A stretch of 9,836 bases of DNA. Origin: Solirubrobacteraceae bacterium (lineage in GTDB: Bacteria > Actinomycetota > Thermoleophilia > Solirubrobacterales > Solirubrobacteraceae). Position numbers and translations under genes: made by a program. Where the stretch lies: contig JAICUS010000184.1 in the NCBI GenBank assembly GCA_025935735.1, positions 1-9,836 of the forward strand, read 5' to 3'. Below the pieces are notes generated by a model, which made no database searches, was not told the origin of the DNA, and saw only the letters and a list, made by a program, of their open reading frames with translations. The stretch's first letter is position 1, and every line of letters begins with the position of its first letter. This document shows positions 1 to 8,931 of this stretch, one piece after another.

Positions 1-1
1 G

Positions 2-223
2 CAGAAGGAGGCCTATCTCGCCGGCGTGCCGTGCGTGACGCTGCGCTCGACCACCGAGTGGCGCGAGACGGTCGAGGCCGGCTGGAACGCGCTGGTCGAC
101 CTGGATCTCGGCGCCGCGCGGGCCGCGCTGGCCGGCCGCCCGCCCGCGGAGCGCCCGCCGCTGTACGGGGATGGCCGGGCGGGAGAGCGCGTGGTCGAGG
201 CGCTGCTTAGGATGGCCCGGTGA
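2..223 (+). CDS. UDP-N-acetylglucosamine 2-epimerase family protein, C-terminal fragment
   Basis: This is the last 73 residues of a gene that begins before the window; it ends at TGA 221-223. The opening stretch [20 protein letters not shown], followed by RETVEAGWN, is the conserved C-terminal block of the WecB/WbpI family of non-hydrolysing UDP-HexNAc 2-epimerases, which interconvert UDP-GlcNAc-type and UDP-ManNAc-type sugars in the cytoplasm for cell-surface polysaccharides. The Arg, Thr-Glu and Gly-Trp-Asn positions of that block contact the nucleotide sugar in known members. The next gene starts inside its stop region (GTGA overlap), so the two are translationally coupled. WecB and WbpI-like enzymes, the latter acting on UDP-2,3-diacetamido sugars, cannot be separated from this fragment. 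The acyltransferase neighbour makes the WbpI-like option plausible (inference). Confidence 0.88.
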   Translation, partial: QKEAYLAGVPCVTLRSTTEWRETVEAGWNALVDLDLGAARAALAGRPPAERPPLYGDGRAGERVVEALLRMAR

Positions 224-1125
224 CGGGAGAGCTGGTGGCGGCGGACGCGAGCCTGGGGCGCGACGTCGCGCTCGCGCCGACGGCGAGCGTCGGGGCCGGC
301 GCGGCCGTGGGCGACGGCGCGAACCTGGGGCCGGGAGCGGTCATCGCCGCCGGTGCGGCCGTGGGCGCCGGCTCGGGCGTGGGGACGGCGGCCGTCGTCG
401 GCCCGGGCGCCATGCTGGGCGACGGCGTGTCCGTCGGCCCCGGCGCGGTCGTGGGCGACGGCGCGCGGATCGGGGCCGGCGCGCGGCTGGGCGCGCACGT
501 CGTGGTGCATCCCGGCACGGTGGTGGGCGAGGGCTGCGAGGTGCAGGACCACGCGGTGCTGGGCAAGCCGGCGCGGCTGGCGCGGCACTCGACGGCGCCG
601 CGGGCGGCCGCCGAGCCGCTGGTGGTCGAGGACGGCGCGGTCGTCTGCTGCGCGGCGATCGTCTTCGCCGGCGCGCGCGTCGGTGCGGGGGCGATCGTCG
701 GCGACCAGGCCTACGTGCGCGAGCGGTCGTCGGTGGGCGCCGGCTCGGTGATCGGGCGCGGCTCGGTGGTGGACAATGACGTCCGGGTCGGCGACCGGGT
801 GCGGGTGCAGACGAACGTCTATCTGACCGCCTACAGCGTGGTCGAGGACGACGTGTTCGTCGGCCCGGGAGCGATCACCTCCAATGACGACACGATGTCC
901 CGCCACGGGCCGGAGTACAAGCTGCGGGGCGCGGTGCTGCGGCGGGCCTGCCGGGTGGGCGCGGGCGCGGTGCTCGTCCCCGGGGCGGAGGTCGGCGAGG
1001 AGGCGTTCGTGGCGGCCGGTGCGGTCGTGACCCGCGACGTGCCGCCGGGCGCCGTCGTGATGGGCGTGCCCGCCCGCGTGGTCCGCGAGGTGCCCAAGGC
1101 GGACCGCCTCGAGCACTGGCGCTGA
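220..1125 (+). CDS. Hexapeptide-repeat (left-handed beta-helix) acyltransferase, probably sugar N-acetyltransferase
   Basis: A 301-residue protein starting at GTG 220, overlapping the epimerase stop by four bases; AGGA at 209-212 is a suitable ribosome-binding site. Residues about 9-110 are almost pure hexapeptide repeats ([LIV]-G-x-G-A-x type). A less regular stretch follows (113-135), a second repeat block covers 136-220, a loop holding the [10 protein letters not shown] segment spans about 220-245, and the last coils run 245-285 with the closing [14 protein letters not shown] typical of the family. Such proteins are trimeric CoA-dependent acyltransferases. The loop near TSNDD resembles the WbpD/WlbB N-acetyltransferases that make UDP-2,3-diacetamido-uronic acids, which would fit the coupled 2-epimerase. 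It is about 100 residues longer than WbpD (usually about 190), because of extra N-terminal coils. The exact substrate is not readable from sequence. The DNA repetitiveness at 240-520 simply reflects the protein repeats. Confidence 0.88.
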   Translation: MTGELVAADASLGRDVALAPTASVGAGAAVGDGANLGPGAVIAAGAAVGAGSGVGTAAVVGPGAMLGDGVSVGPGAVVGDGARIGAGARLGAHVVVHPGTVVGEGCEVQDHAVLGKPARLARHSTAPRAAAEPLVVEDGAVVCCAAIVFAGARVGAGAIVGDQAYVRERSSVGAGSVIGRGSVVDNDVRVGDRVRVQTNVYLTAYSVVEDDVFVGPGAITSNDDTMSRHGPEYKLRGAVLRRACRVGAGAVLVPGAEVGEEAFVAAGAVVTRDVPPGAVVMGVPARVVREVPKADRLEHWR

Positions 1126-1127
1126 CA

Positions 1128-1149
1128 CGGGATCCGGAACGCCATCCCG
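1128..1149 (+). terminator. Small hairpin after the acyltransferase gene
   Basis: CGGGAT (1128-1133) and ATCCCG (1144-1149) form a perfect 6-bp stem around a 10-nt loop, starting two bases after the acyltransferase stop codon. No T-run follows, so this is at best a weak or factor-dependent terminator, and it may be chance at this GC content. Confidence 0.25.
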
Positions 1150-1159
1150 CATCGTGGAG

Positions 1160-1165
1160 TAGGCT
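1160..1165 (+). promoter_or_regulatory. Candidate -10 element of the monooxygenase gene
   Basis: TAGGCT fits the actinobacterial TANNNT -10 pattern and lies 25 bases before the GTG start at 1191, which would give a leader of about 20 nt containing the strong AGGAGG site at 1181-1186. No convincing -35 hexamer is seen at 16-18 bp upstream. It resembles the elements proposed for ssb (TAGACT) and dnaB (TAGAGT). Confidence 0.35.
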
Positions 1166-1190
1166 CGGCTCCTCGGCGAGAGGAGGAAGC

Positions 1191-4078
<2,888 letters not shown>

Positions 4079-5008
4079 TCAGTCTAGGGGCTGCGTCCGC
4101 GCGCTCCTCGGCCGCCCGTACCGGGGCCCGTCCTCCTCCCACGTCGAGTCGTCGAACGGGTCCCAGGCCGGCGGCTCGGCCGGCGGTTCGGCGCGCTCGG
4201 TGTAGCCCTCCTCGTCGGACATCTCCCACCGCTCCTTCATGCGGTGGTCTTCTCCCAGCAGCGTGTGGGGTTCCCCGCAGATCTCGTAGATCCGCGAAAC
4301 CGTTCGGCGGCCGATCTGCCGTCGCAGCGGGGCGGCGGGATGGTCGGGCTCTGATCCATCGTCGTCGCCCTCGTCGCCCCGTTCCGCCGAATCCGGTGCT
4401 ACGCCATCGTCCTCGAAATTGTTGACCAGGTTCGTCGTGAGCATCAGGGCTCGGCAGTCCTCGTAGCGTGTGTTCACGATCGTGTACAGCTGCTCGAGGA
4501 CCCACGCCGACGTCTGTTGGGCGCCGACGTCGTCAATGTGGAGCAGGTCCACTGCACATAGGCGGCTTATGAGGCCGCTCAGCGAATAGCGTGAACCGTC
4601 GTCATACGTTGCGCGCAGCAGCGACAGAAGACGAGGCAGCGAGTAGATCGCCACGGTGCGATCGGCCTCCAGCGCGGCTTTCGAAACGAGCATCGCAAGC
4701 GTCGTTTTGCCTGTGCCGTTGCGACCGGTGAACCAGATGCCGCGTCCCTCGTCCAGACGATCGGAGATGAACCGCGTGTACTGCCGTACGTCGCGGACGA
4801 TGTAGGGGTACTCCCGCTCGATCGACAACACGGGCTCACGATCAAACGACACGCCGCGGAATCGATTAGGCAGCCGCCCGGCGACTGCCGCCGCCCGCCG
4901 CCGCGCCTGCCGGGCGGGCCGGCACGTGCAGGGGCGCGCTCGCCGGCGCTCCTCGTCAAACAGGAACCCGGAGCCGTCGCAGCGGCCGTCAGGGCAGGCG
5001 GCGCTCAA
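4079..5008 (-). CDS. DnaC/DnaI-like AAA+ ATPase, putative replicative helicase loader
   Basis: A 309-residue protein starting at TTG 5008, overlapping the dnaB stop as TTGA. The N-terminus holds a likely zinc site, Cys5, Cys10, Cys27 and Cys29 (CX4C...CXC). The AAA+ core of the DnaC/DnaI/IstB group follows: Walker A GRNGTGKTTL (95-104), Walker B LLHIDDVGA (155-163), sensor I TTN (191-193), and the Arg-rich segment LRRQIGRRTVSRIYEIC (228-244), which matches the arginine-finger region. About 25 acidic residues are inserted between sensor I and that segment (199-224), and an acidic, Pro-rich tail fills the last 60 residues. Placement directly after dnaB supports loading DnaB hexamers onto DNA (inference); an IstB-type transposition helper is less likely because no transposase is near. 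Codon use differs from its neighbours: ATA, CTA, TGT, GCA and TCA occur together around residues 139-152, hinting at separate ancestry. Confidence 0.85.
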   Translation of the reverse strand: MSAACPDGRCDGSGFLFDEERRRARPCTCRPARQARRRAAAVAGRLPNRFRGVSFDREPVLSIEREYPYIVRDVRQYTRFISDRLDEGRGIWFTGRNGTGKTTLAMLVSKAALEADRTVAIYSLPRLLSLLRATYDDGSRYSLSGLISRLCAVDLLHIDDVGAQQTSAWVLEQLYTIVNTRYEDCRALMLTTNLVNNFEDDGVAPDSAERGDEGDDDGSEPDHPAAPLRRQIGRRTVSRIYEICGEPHTLLGEDHRMKERWEMSDEEGYTERAEPPAEPPAWDPFDDSTWEEDGPRYGRPRSARTQPLD

Positions 5009-7668
5009 TAGCGATCGTCCCCGACGTAAGACATGAACCGCGGGAAGTCCTTCTGGAAGGTCAGCTCCACGGTGCCCAGCCCGCCGTTGCGGTGCTTGGC
5101 GATGATCAGGTCCGCGATTCCCTCGCGCTCGGACTCCTGGTCGTAGTAGTCCTCGCGGTAGATGAACATCACGAGGTCGGCGTCCTGCTCGATCGAGTTG
5201 TGGACGACCACGTCCTCCGCGACGAAGTTGTGCAGCCGGTCGACGGTGAGGTCATAGACCTCGGTCTCGCCGTCCGGCTCGATCGAGACGATCCGGTCCC
5301 AATACGCATCGCTGTGGGCGAGCCGGCCGAGCTCCTCGCTGCCGATGAGCGCCGCGACCCGCTCGGCGCGCTCGCGGCCGAGGTTGCTCTTGTACGGCGT
5401 CGAGCCGCAGTACGCGGTGCCGATTCCGGCTTGGAGCGCGCGGGCCGTGACGCCTCCCGCGGCCATCGCCGGTTGCACCAGGGACGCCCACACGCTTCGC
5501 GGGATGACGTCGCGGTTGGTCACCGCCGTGCGATCGCCGATCTGATCGAGCACGGCGGCGAGCGTCACCAGGCGGCGCTGCCCCACGGCGCCGACCGCCG
5601 TCGCGAAGCGCCGCGCGTCGGGTATCCCCGACACCCGCACGTGGAACTGCGCCTGCTGTGAGTTCGCCTGCGGGACGCGCGTCAGAGCGGCAGTGATGCC
5701 GAGGCGCAACAGCAGCGACTGGACGTCGCGCGCGAGGCGCTCGCTGCTGCTGGCGTAGTAGACGGCCCAGCGCCGCCCGTCCTGCCAGATGCAGCCGTCC
5801 GTCGCCCACAAGTGACGCAGGAACAGGCCGATGCCCTCGGCGGGCTGACGGAACACGGCGTCGGGAACGCGCTTCTCGGCACTGCGCAGACCGAACACGC
5901 CGAGATCCTCCAGCCAGGCGGCGACCGGGTTCCGCCGGCCGCGTGCCAGCCGGTCGGACGCGGCGAGATAGACCTGGTGCCAGGTCCGCTCCGCGCGCAC
6001 GGTGGGCGGCGCGATCGCATCGCCGAACACCGACCGGGCCAGCCGCGCGACGCCGTCCGCGAGCTCCGGCTCGCGCGTCGTGTACTGGATCGCGTGGCGT
6101 GGCAGCGTGCACCCGTCGCCGATCAGGTGGCCGAGGAGCGCGAGCTCGTCGTCGGTCCGCGTCGCCGTCAGCGGGCCGGTCAGGTGCCGCGGCAGCGCGA
6201 TCAGATCGCCGGGCGCGAGCTCGTCCAGCCGCCGCCAGCCGTCGACCGTGAGGAACCGGTGATTCGCCGTCGCCCGCAGTGCCCGGCCGAGGCGCGTCCG
6301 CAGCGCATGGACCGGCTTGCGGCCGGTGCTGAACGCGCGAGAGACGCGGCAGGGCTCGAGCTTCCAGGTCTCAGTGTTGAGCGCCGTCACGCGGAAGTCG
6401 CGCATGCCGACGAGCGAGTCGATCCGCCGGTACTCGCCGGCATCCGGCAGGTAGACGCGCGTCTCGCCCGCCAGGCATCCGGACTCGCGTAGATCGGAGA
6501 GCACGGGGCGCTTGTCTGTGCGCTGCTCGACGCCGCGGTTGAGCTGCGAGAGCGCGATGACCGGGACCTCGAGCTCGCGCGCCAGGGTCTTCAGACCGCG
6601 GGAGATCTGGCCGATCTGCTCGACGCGGTTGTCCACCTGGCCCGCGGCGCGCATGAGCTGCAGGTAGTCGATGAGGATGAGGCCCAGGCCGTCGGCGTTC
6701 TGCTGCGCGAGCCGGCGGGCCTTGGCCCGGACGTCGAGCACCGAGAGGTCCGACGAGTCGTCGACGTAGAGCTTCGAGTGCGCGAGCCGGTTGGAGGCCT
6801 GCAGGATCTTGCCCCAGCGCGACTGCGGCACCCGGCCCTTGCGCAGGTCGTCGCCCTTGATGGAGGCCTGCGAGGCGATGAAGCGCTGCGCGAGCTCGCC
6901 CTCGGACATCTCGAGCGAGAACAGCGCGACCGCCTTGTTGGACGTCAGGGCGGCGTTCTCGGCGAAGTTGGCCATCAGCGCCGACTTGCCCATCGCCGGC
7001 CGGGCCGCGAGGATCACGAGGTTGCCCGGCTGGAAGCCGCCCGTGATGGCATCCAGGTCGTCGAACCCGGACGGCGTGCCGGTGATGGCCGTGCCCTCGA
7101 GCGAGAGCCGCTGGAGCTTGTCGAGCTCGGAGTCCAGCAGTTGCTCGATCGACCGGAAGTCCTTGCGGGAGTCCTCGTGGGCGACCTCGAGGATGGCCCG
7201 CTCCGCCATGTCCACGAGATCGCGCGGCAGCGCCTCGTGGCCGTGGACCTGCGCCTGGATCTCGTATGACGCGCGCAGGAGCCGGCGCAGCATCGCGTTG
7301 TCGCGCACGATGCGCGCGTACTGGCGGACGTTGCCGACGGCGGGGACCGAGCCCGCCAGGAACTCGACCGCGGCGCCGCCGCCGATCGTCTCCAGCTCCC
7401 CGGCCTGCTTGAGGTGCTCGACGAGCGTGAGCGCATCCACCGGCTCGCCCAGCGTGTGCAGGTCCAGCATCGCCTGATAGATGCGCGCGTGGCTCTCGCG
7501 GTAGAAGTCCTCGGGCTGCAGGCGCTCGTCGATGATCAGCGCGGGCAGCGCGGTGTCCGAGAGCAGCACGGCGCCCAGGACCGACTGCTCCGCCTCCAGG
7601 TTCTGGGGCGGGGCGAGCGGCGCGTCGGCAAACGCGCTGGGGTGGCCGTTGGTGGGCGGTGCGCTCAT
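5005..7668 (-). CDS. dnaB: Replicative DNA helicase DnaB, intein-containing precursor
   Basis: An 887-residue precursor if read from ATG 7668; an in-frame GTG at 7680 would add MVRP. I prefer the ATG because GAGTGG lies eight bases before it, and the GTG has no ribosome-binding site. The N-terminal DnaB domain (PPQNLEAEQSVLGAVLL onward) precedes the RecA-like motor with Walker A ARPAMGKSAL (about 222-231), Walker B LILIDYLQL (about 330-338) and the ALSQLNRGVE motif. The helicase is interrupted after DLRESG by a 427-residue intein (398-824) and resumes with SIEQDADLVMFIYRED. The spliced product would be about 460 residues, the normal DnaB length. It unwinds the parental duplex at the replication fork as a hexamer. 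It heads a coupled group with the DnaC-like gene (TTGA overlap) and purA. The upstream gap holds an SOS-box match, a dyad shared with ssb and a possible TAGAGT -10. Confidence 0.96.
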   Translation of the reverse strand: MSAPPTNGHPSAFADAPLAPPQNLEAEQSVLGAVLLSDTALPALIIDERLQPEDFYRESHARIYQAMLDLHTLGEPVDALTLVEHLKQAGELETIGGGAAVEFLAGSVPAVGNVRQYARIVRDNAMLRRLLRASYEIQAQVHGHEALPRDLVDMAERAILEVAHEDSRKDFRSIEQLLDSELDKLQRLSLEGTAITGTPSGFDDLDAITGGFQPGNLVILAARPAMGKSALMANFAENAALTSNKAVALFSLEMSEGELAQRFIASQASIKGDDLRKGRVPQSRWGKILQASNRLAHSKLYVDDSSDLSVLDVRAKARRLAQQNADGLGLILIDYLQLMRAAGQVDNRVEQIGQISRGLKTLARELEVPVIALSQLNRGVEQRTDKRPVLSDLRESGCLAGETRVYLPDAGEYRRIDSLVGMRDFRVTALNTETWKLEPCRVSRAFSTGRKPVHALRTRLGRALRATANHRFLTVDGWRRLDELAPGDLIALPRHLTGPLTATRTDDELALLGHLIGDGCTLPRHAIQYTTREPELADGVARLARSVFGDAIAPPTVRAERTWHQVYLAASDRLARGRRNPVAAWLEDLGVFGLRSAEKRVPDAVFRQPAEGIGLFLRHLWATDGCIWQDGRRWAVYYASSSERLARDVQSLLLRLGITAALTRVPQANSQQAQFHVRVSGIPDARRFATAVGAVGQRRLVTLAAVLDQIGDRTAVTNRDVIPRSVWASLVQPAMAAGGVTARALQAGIGTAYCGSTPYKSNLGRERAERVAALIGSEELGRLAHSDAYWDRIVSIEPDGETEVYDLTVDRLHNFVAEDVVVHNSIEQDADLVMFIYREDYYDQESEREGIADLIIAKHRNGGLGTVELTFQKDFPRFMSYVGDDRY
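5197..6477 (-). mobile_element. DnaB intein with LAGLIDADG homing endonuclease
   Basis: A 427-residue protein-splicing element inside dnaB, between extein sequences DLRESG and SIEQDADLV. This is the same position as the Synechocystis and Rhodothermus DnaB inteins. Splicing residues are all present: Cys1 (CLAGETRVYLP), block B TANH with Thr70 and His73, block F VYDLTVDRLHNF (407-418), the C-terminal His426-Asn427, and Ser as the first downstream residue. The central domain has both LAGLIDADG helices, LLGHLIGDG (114-122) and LFLRHLWATDG (218-228), with the metal-binding acidic residues Asp121 and Asp227 retained, plus Lys202 in the usual block D area. It therefore looks competent for both splicing and homing. 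Its GC content resembles the host gene, so it is either long resident or came from a similarly GC-rich donor. Confidence 0.95.
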
Positions 7669-7678
7669 CGGGCGGACC

Positions 7679-7684
7679 ACTCTA
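7679..7684 (-). promoter_or_regulatory. Candidate -10 element of dnaB
   Basis: Read on the minus strand, TAGAGT fits TANNNT. It is only 10 bases before ATG 7668, so a transcript starting about 7 bases downstream would be leaderless or nearly so, a common arrangement in actinobacteria. If it is real, the GTG at 7680 cannot be the start codon. No good -35 hexamer is seen; the SOS-box match sits where one would be. Confidence 0.35.
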
Positions 7685-7698
7685 AGCGGGCCGTCGGA

Positions 7699-7712
7699 CG
7701 AACATACGTTCT
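7699..7712. promoter_or_regulatory. SOS (LexA) box match upstream of dnaB
   Basis: CGAACATACGTTCT matches the Gram-positive SOS box consensus CGAACRNRYGTTYC at 13 of 14 positions and contains the palindromic GAAC-N4-GTTC core. It lies 31 bases upstream of the dnaB ATG and 14 bp upstream of the possible -10, so it covers the -35 region. LexA binding there would block transcription of dnaB and the coupled downstream genes (inference). Confidence 0.6.
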
Positions 7713-7738
7713 GTCCCGCTGATAGCGCAGGTTTTCCG

Positions 7739-7789
7739 CAGAGTTGTCACAGAGTCGTGACGAATCTGTGCCGAGATGTGACGAGCGCC
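7739..7789. promoter_or_regulatory. GTGACRA dyad upstream of dnaB, shared with ssb
   Basis: Three copies of a short box lie here: GTGACAACTCTG on the minus strand (7739-7750), GTGACGAATCTG on the plus strand (7757-7768) and GTGACGAGCGCC on the plus strand (7778-7789). The first two form an inverted pair with 10 of 12 arm positions complementary around a 6-bp centre. The plus-strand copies are 21 bp apart, two helical turns. The outer pair has a 27-bp spacer, exactly as in the related site before ssb. It is probably an operator for an unknown regulator or initiator. The last copy overlaps the hairpin after rplI, so it is the weakest. Confidence 0.5.
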
Positions 7790-7808
7790 GGCTTTCGGCC
7801 GGCGCTCG
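7782..7808 (-). terminator. Strong hairpin downstream of rplI
   Basis: An 11-bp perfect stem (7782-7792 with 7798-7808, arm CGAGCGCCGGC) around the 5-nt loop 7793-7797, starting 29 bases after the rplI stop codon. No T-run follows on the minus strand, so it is a terminator-like structure of the kind common in high-GC genomes rather than a canonical intrinsic terminator. It would separate rpsR-rplI from dnaB transcription. Confidence 0.6.
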
Positions 7809-7837
7809 CGGGACAGGTGGCGGCTCTCGGGTGCCGC

Positions 7838-8290
7838 TTACTTCTGCTCGACGACCATCGTCTTGATGGTCGCGATCACGCCGTCCTCCACCTCGACCTC
7901 GATCATGCGGGTGCCGACCGTGCGGATCGGCTCCTCGAGGTGGACCTTGCGGCGGTCGATCGCGATCCCGCGCGCGTCCTGGATCGCGTCCGCGATGTCC
8001 TGGGCCGTCACCGAGCCGAACAGCCGGCCGTCGTCGCCGGCCTGATGCGGGATCGTGAGGACCGTGCGGTTGAGCACGGTCGCGGCCTCTTGGGCGCGCT
8101 CGGTGGCCTGGGCGAGCGCGCGGTCGGCGGCCTCGCGCCGCCGCCGGGCGGCCTCGATCGCGCCCTTGGTGGCCGGCGCGGCCAGCTTGCGCGGGATCAG
8201 GTAGTTGCGCAGGTAGCCCTTCGAGACGTCGACGACCGTGCCTCGGCCGCCGAGCTGCTCGTGGTCCTGCAGGAGGATCGCCTGGGGCAT
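7838..8290 (-). CDS. rplI: 50S ribosomal protein bL9
   Basis: 150 residues from ATG 8290. The N-terminal globular domain carries the diagnostic segment GRGTVVDVSKGYLRNYLIP (15-33) that binds 23S rRNA. A long, charged alpha helix follows (about 40-75), then the C-terminal domain with LFGSVTAQDIADAI and GIAIDRRKVHLEEPIRTVG. This is the usual length and domain order of bL9, which binds at the base of the L1 stalk and supports reading-frame maintenance. It is 11 bases downstream of rpsR and surely co-transcribed with it. Only a poor ribosome-binding site (AGGCGG, very close to the ATG) is visible, so translation may depend on coupling to rpsR. Confidence 0.98.
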   Translation of the reverse strand: MPQAILLQDHEQLGGRGTVVDVSKGYLRNYLIPRKLAAPATKGAIEAARRRREAADRALAQATERAQEAATVLNRTVLTIPHQAGDDGRLFGSVTAQDIADAIQDARGIAIDRRKVHLEEPIRTVGTRMIEVEVEDGVIATIKTMVVEQK

Positions 8291-8301
8291 GGCCGCCTGG
8301 C

Positions 8302-8625
8302 TCAGCGGTCCCGGTCCCGGCGACCGCGGGGGCCGCCGCCGTCCTCGTCGCGCCCGCTGCTCTCGCCGACGTAGGGCAGCAGCGCGAGCTCGCGCGCGCG
8401 CTTGACCGCGCGCGCGATCTGGTTCTGGTGCCGGCGACAGGCGCCGGTGATGCGGCGCGAGCGGATCTTGCCCCGGTCGGAGATGAACTTCCGCAGGGCG
8501 GTGATGTCCTTGTAGTCGACGAACTCCACCTTGTCGCGGCAGTACTGGCAGGACTTCCGGCGTCCGCCGCCTCCTCCGGTCTTGCGATCCCGCCGGCGCG
8601 TCGGCCGGCTGCGCTGCTTTGCCAC
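8302..8625 (-). CDS. rpsR: 30S ribosomal protein bS18, zinc-ligand form
   Basis: 107 residues from GTG 8625, preceded by GAGAGAGG (8636-8643 on the minus strand) 10 bases upstream. The frame stays open further upstream, but homology begins only at [11 protein letters not shown], so the GTG is the start. The core [17 protein letters not shown] through [20 protein letters not shown] and ELALLPYV is unmistakable bS18. Cys26, Cys29, Cys63 and His66 form the four-ligand set of the C+ (zinc-binding) variants known for several ribosomal proteins. It has an Arg/Gly-rich N-terminal extension and a charged C-terminal tail of about 20 residues ([20 protein letters not shown]), making it longer than the common 75-90 residues. 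In the platform of the small subunit it partners with bS6, a probable piece of which lies about 1 kb away on the other strand. Confidence 0.97.
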   Translation of the reverse strand: MAKQRSRPTRRRDRKTGGGGGRRKSCQYCRDKVEFVDYKDITALRKFISDRGKIRSRRITGACRRHQNQIARAVKRARELALLPYVGESSGRDEDGGGPRGRRDRDR

Positions 8626-8712
8626 TGTTCGAAAACCTCTCTCGTGCTTCTTCTCGCTCGGATGCGCGCCGCGCGCGCGAGGCCAGGCGTCAGGGGCGAC
8701 GCCGGACCGGAA

Positions 8713-8718
8713 AGGGTA
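8713..8718 (-). promoter_or_regulatory. Candidate -10 element of rpsR-rplI
   Basis: TACCCT on the minus strand fits TANNNT and would give a leader of about 80 nt that includes the hairpin at 8686-8703. No -35 match was found, so support is weak. Confidence 0.25.
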
Positions 8719-8781
8719 GCGGACCGCGCTGGACGGCCGAGGCGCGGACCTGTGGCGCGGCGTGGGCGGTCGTCGCGGACG

Positions 8782-8832
8782 CCGGATCGTCACGACTCAC
8801 CACCACTTTGTGCCGAAAGCGTGACGATTCTG
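8782..8832. promoter_or_regulatory. GTGACRA dyad upstream of ssb, shared with dnaB
   Basis: GTGACGATCCGG on the minus strand (8782-8793) and GTGACGATTCTG on the plus strand (8821-8832) are inverted, with 10 of 12 arm positions complementary, around a 27-bp spacer. The spacer contains TGTGCCGA (8809-8816), also present in the dnaB site (7767-7774). The right-hand box continues as GTGACGATTCTGCGGA (8821-8836), identical at 14 of 16 positions to the minus-strand GTGACAACTCTGCGGA before dnaB (7735-7750). It lies about 45-95 bp upstream of the possible ssb -10. Confidence 0.5.
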
Positions 8833-8876
8833 CGGAGGAACCGGCGTTTCTCGCCCGATCCCTCCGGAGGCGCCCG

Positions 8877-8882
8877 TAGACT
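8877..8882 (+). promoter_or_regulatory. Candidate -10 element of ssb
   Basis: TAGACT fits TANNNT and is 49 bases before the ssb ATG, giving a leader of roughly 40 nt that includes AAAGGAG (8916-8922). The expected -35 position shows no TTGACA-like hexamer, which could mean activator dependence or simply a weak -35. Confidence 0.4.
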
Positions 8883-8931
8883 CGCTCGCAAGTTCCAAAT
8901 GACAGTTCGCCGTTGAAAGGAGCCAGCCGAG

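Larger units (their letters stand above)
8626..8931. other. Divergent intergenic region between rpsR and ssb
   Basis: 306 bases without a convincing gene. They hold the likely rpsR leader and promoter on the minus strand, a GTGACRA dyad, and the ssb promoter and ribosome-binding site on the plus strand. A hairpin in the rpsR leader has the 6-bp stem GGCGTC (8686-8691) with GACGCC (8698-8703) around a 6-nt loop. The open frame that runs through on the minus strand (to 8793) is an extension of rpsR without homology. Confidence 0.7.

Noticed and set aside
240..560. Repetitive GC-rich DNA, possibly a tandem repeat
   Set aside because: The period follows the protein's hexapeptide repeats and the codons vary, so it is coding and not a DNA repeat element.
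1169..1185. Hairpin CTCCTC/GAGGAG covering the monooxygenase ribosome-binding site, possible riboregulator
   Set aside because: The transcript predicted from the TAGGCT -10 would begin inside the left arm, and a 6-bp complement to a ribosome-binding site is easily chance.
7731..7751. DnaA-box-like TTTTCCGCA and TTGTCACA, possible replication origin
   Set aside because: Neither fits TTGTCCACA/TTATCCACA well, there is no cluster or AT-rich unwinding region, and dnaA/dnaN are absent. The GTGACRA dyad explains the second match better, although a link to an initiator is not excluded.
8626..8793. N-terminal extension of bS18 from an upstream start
   Set aside because: The homology starts at the GTG at 8625, which has its own GAGAGAGG site; the upstream translation resembles no ribosomal protein.
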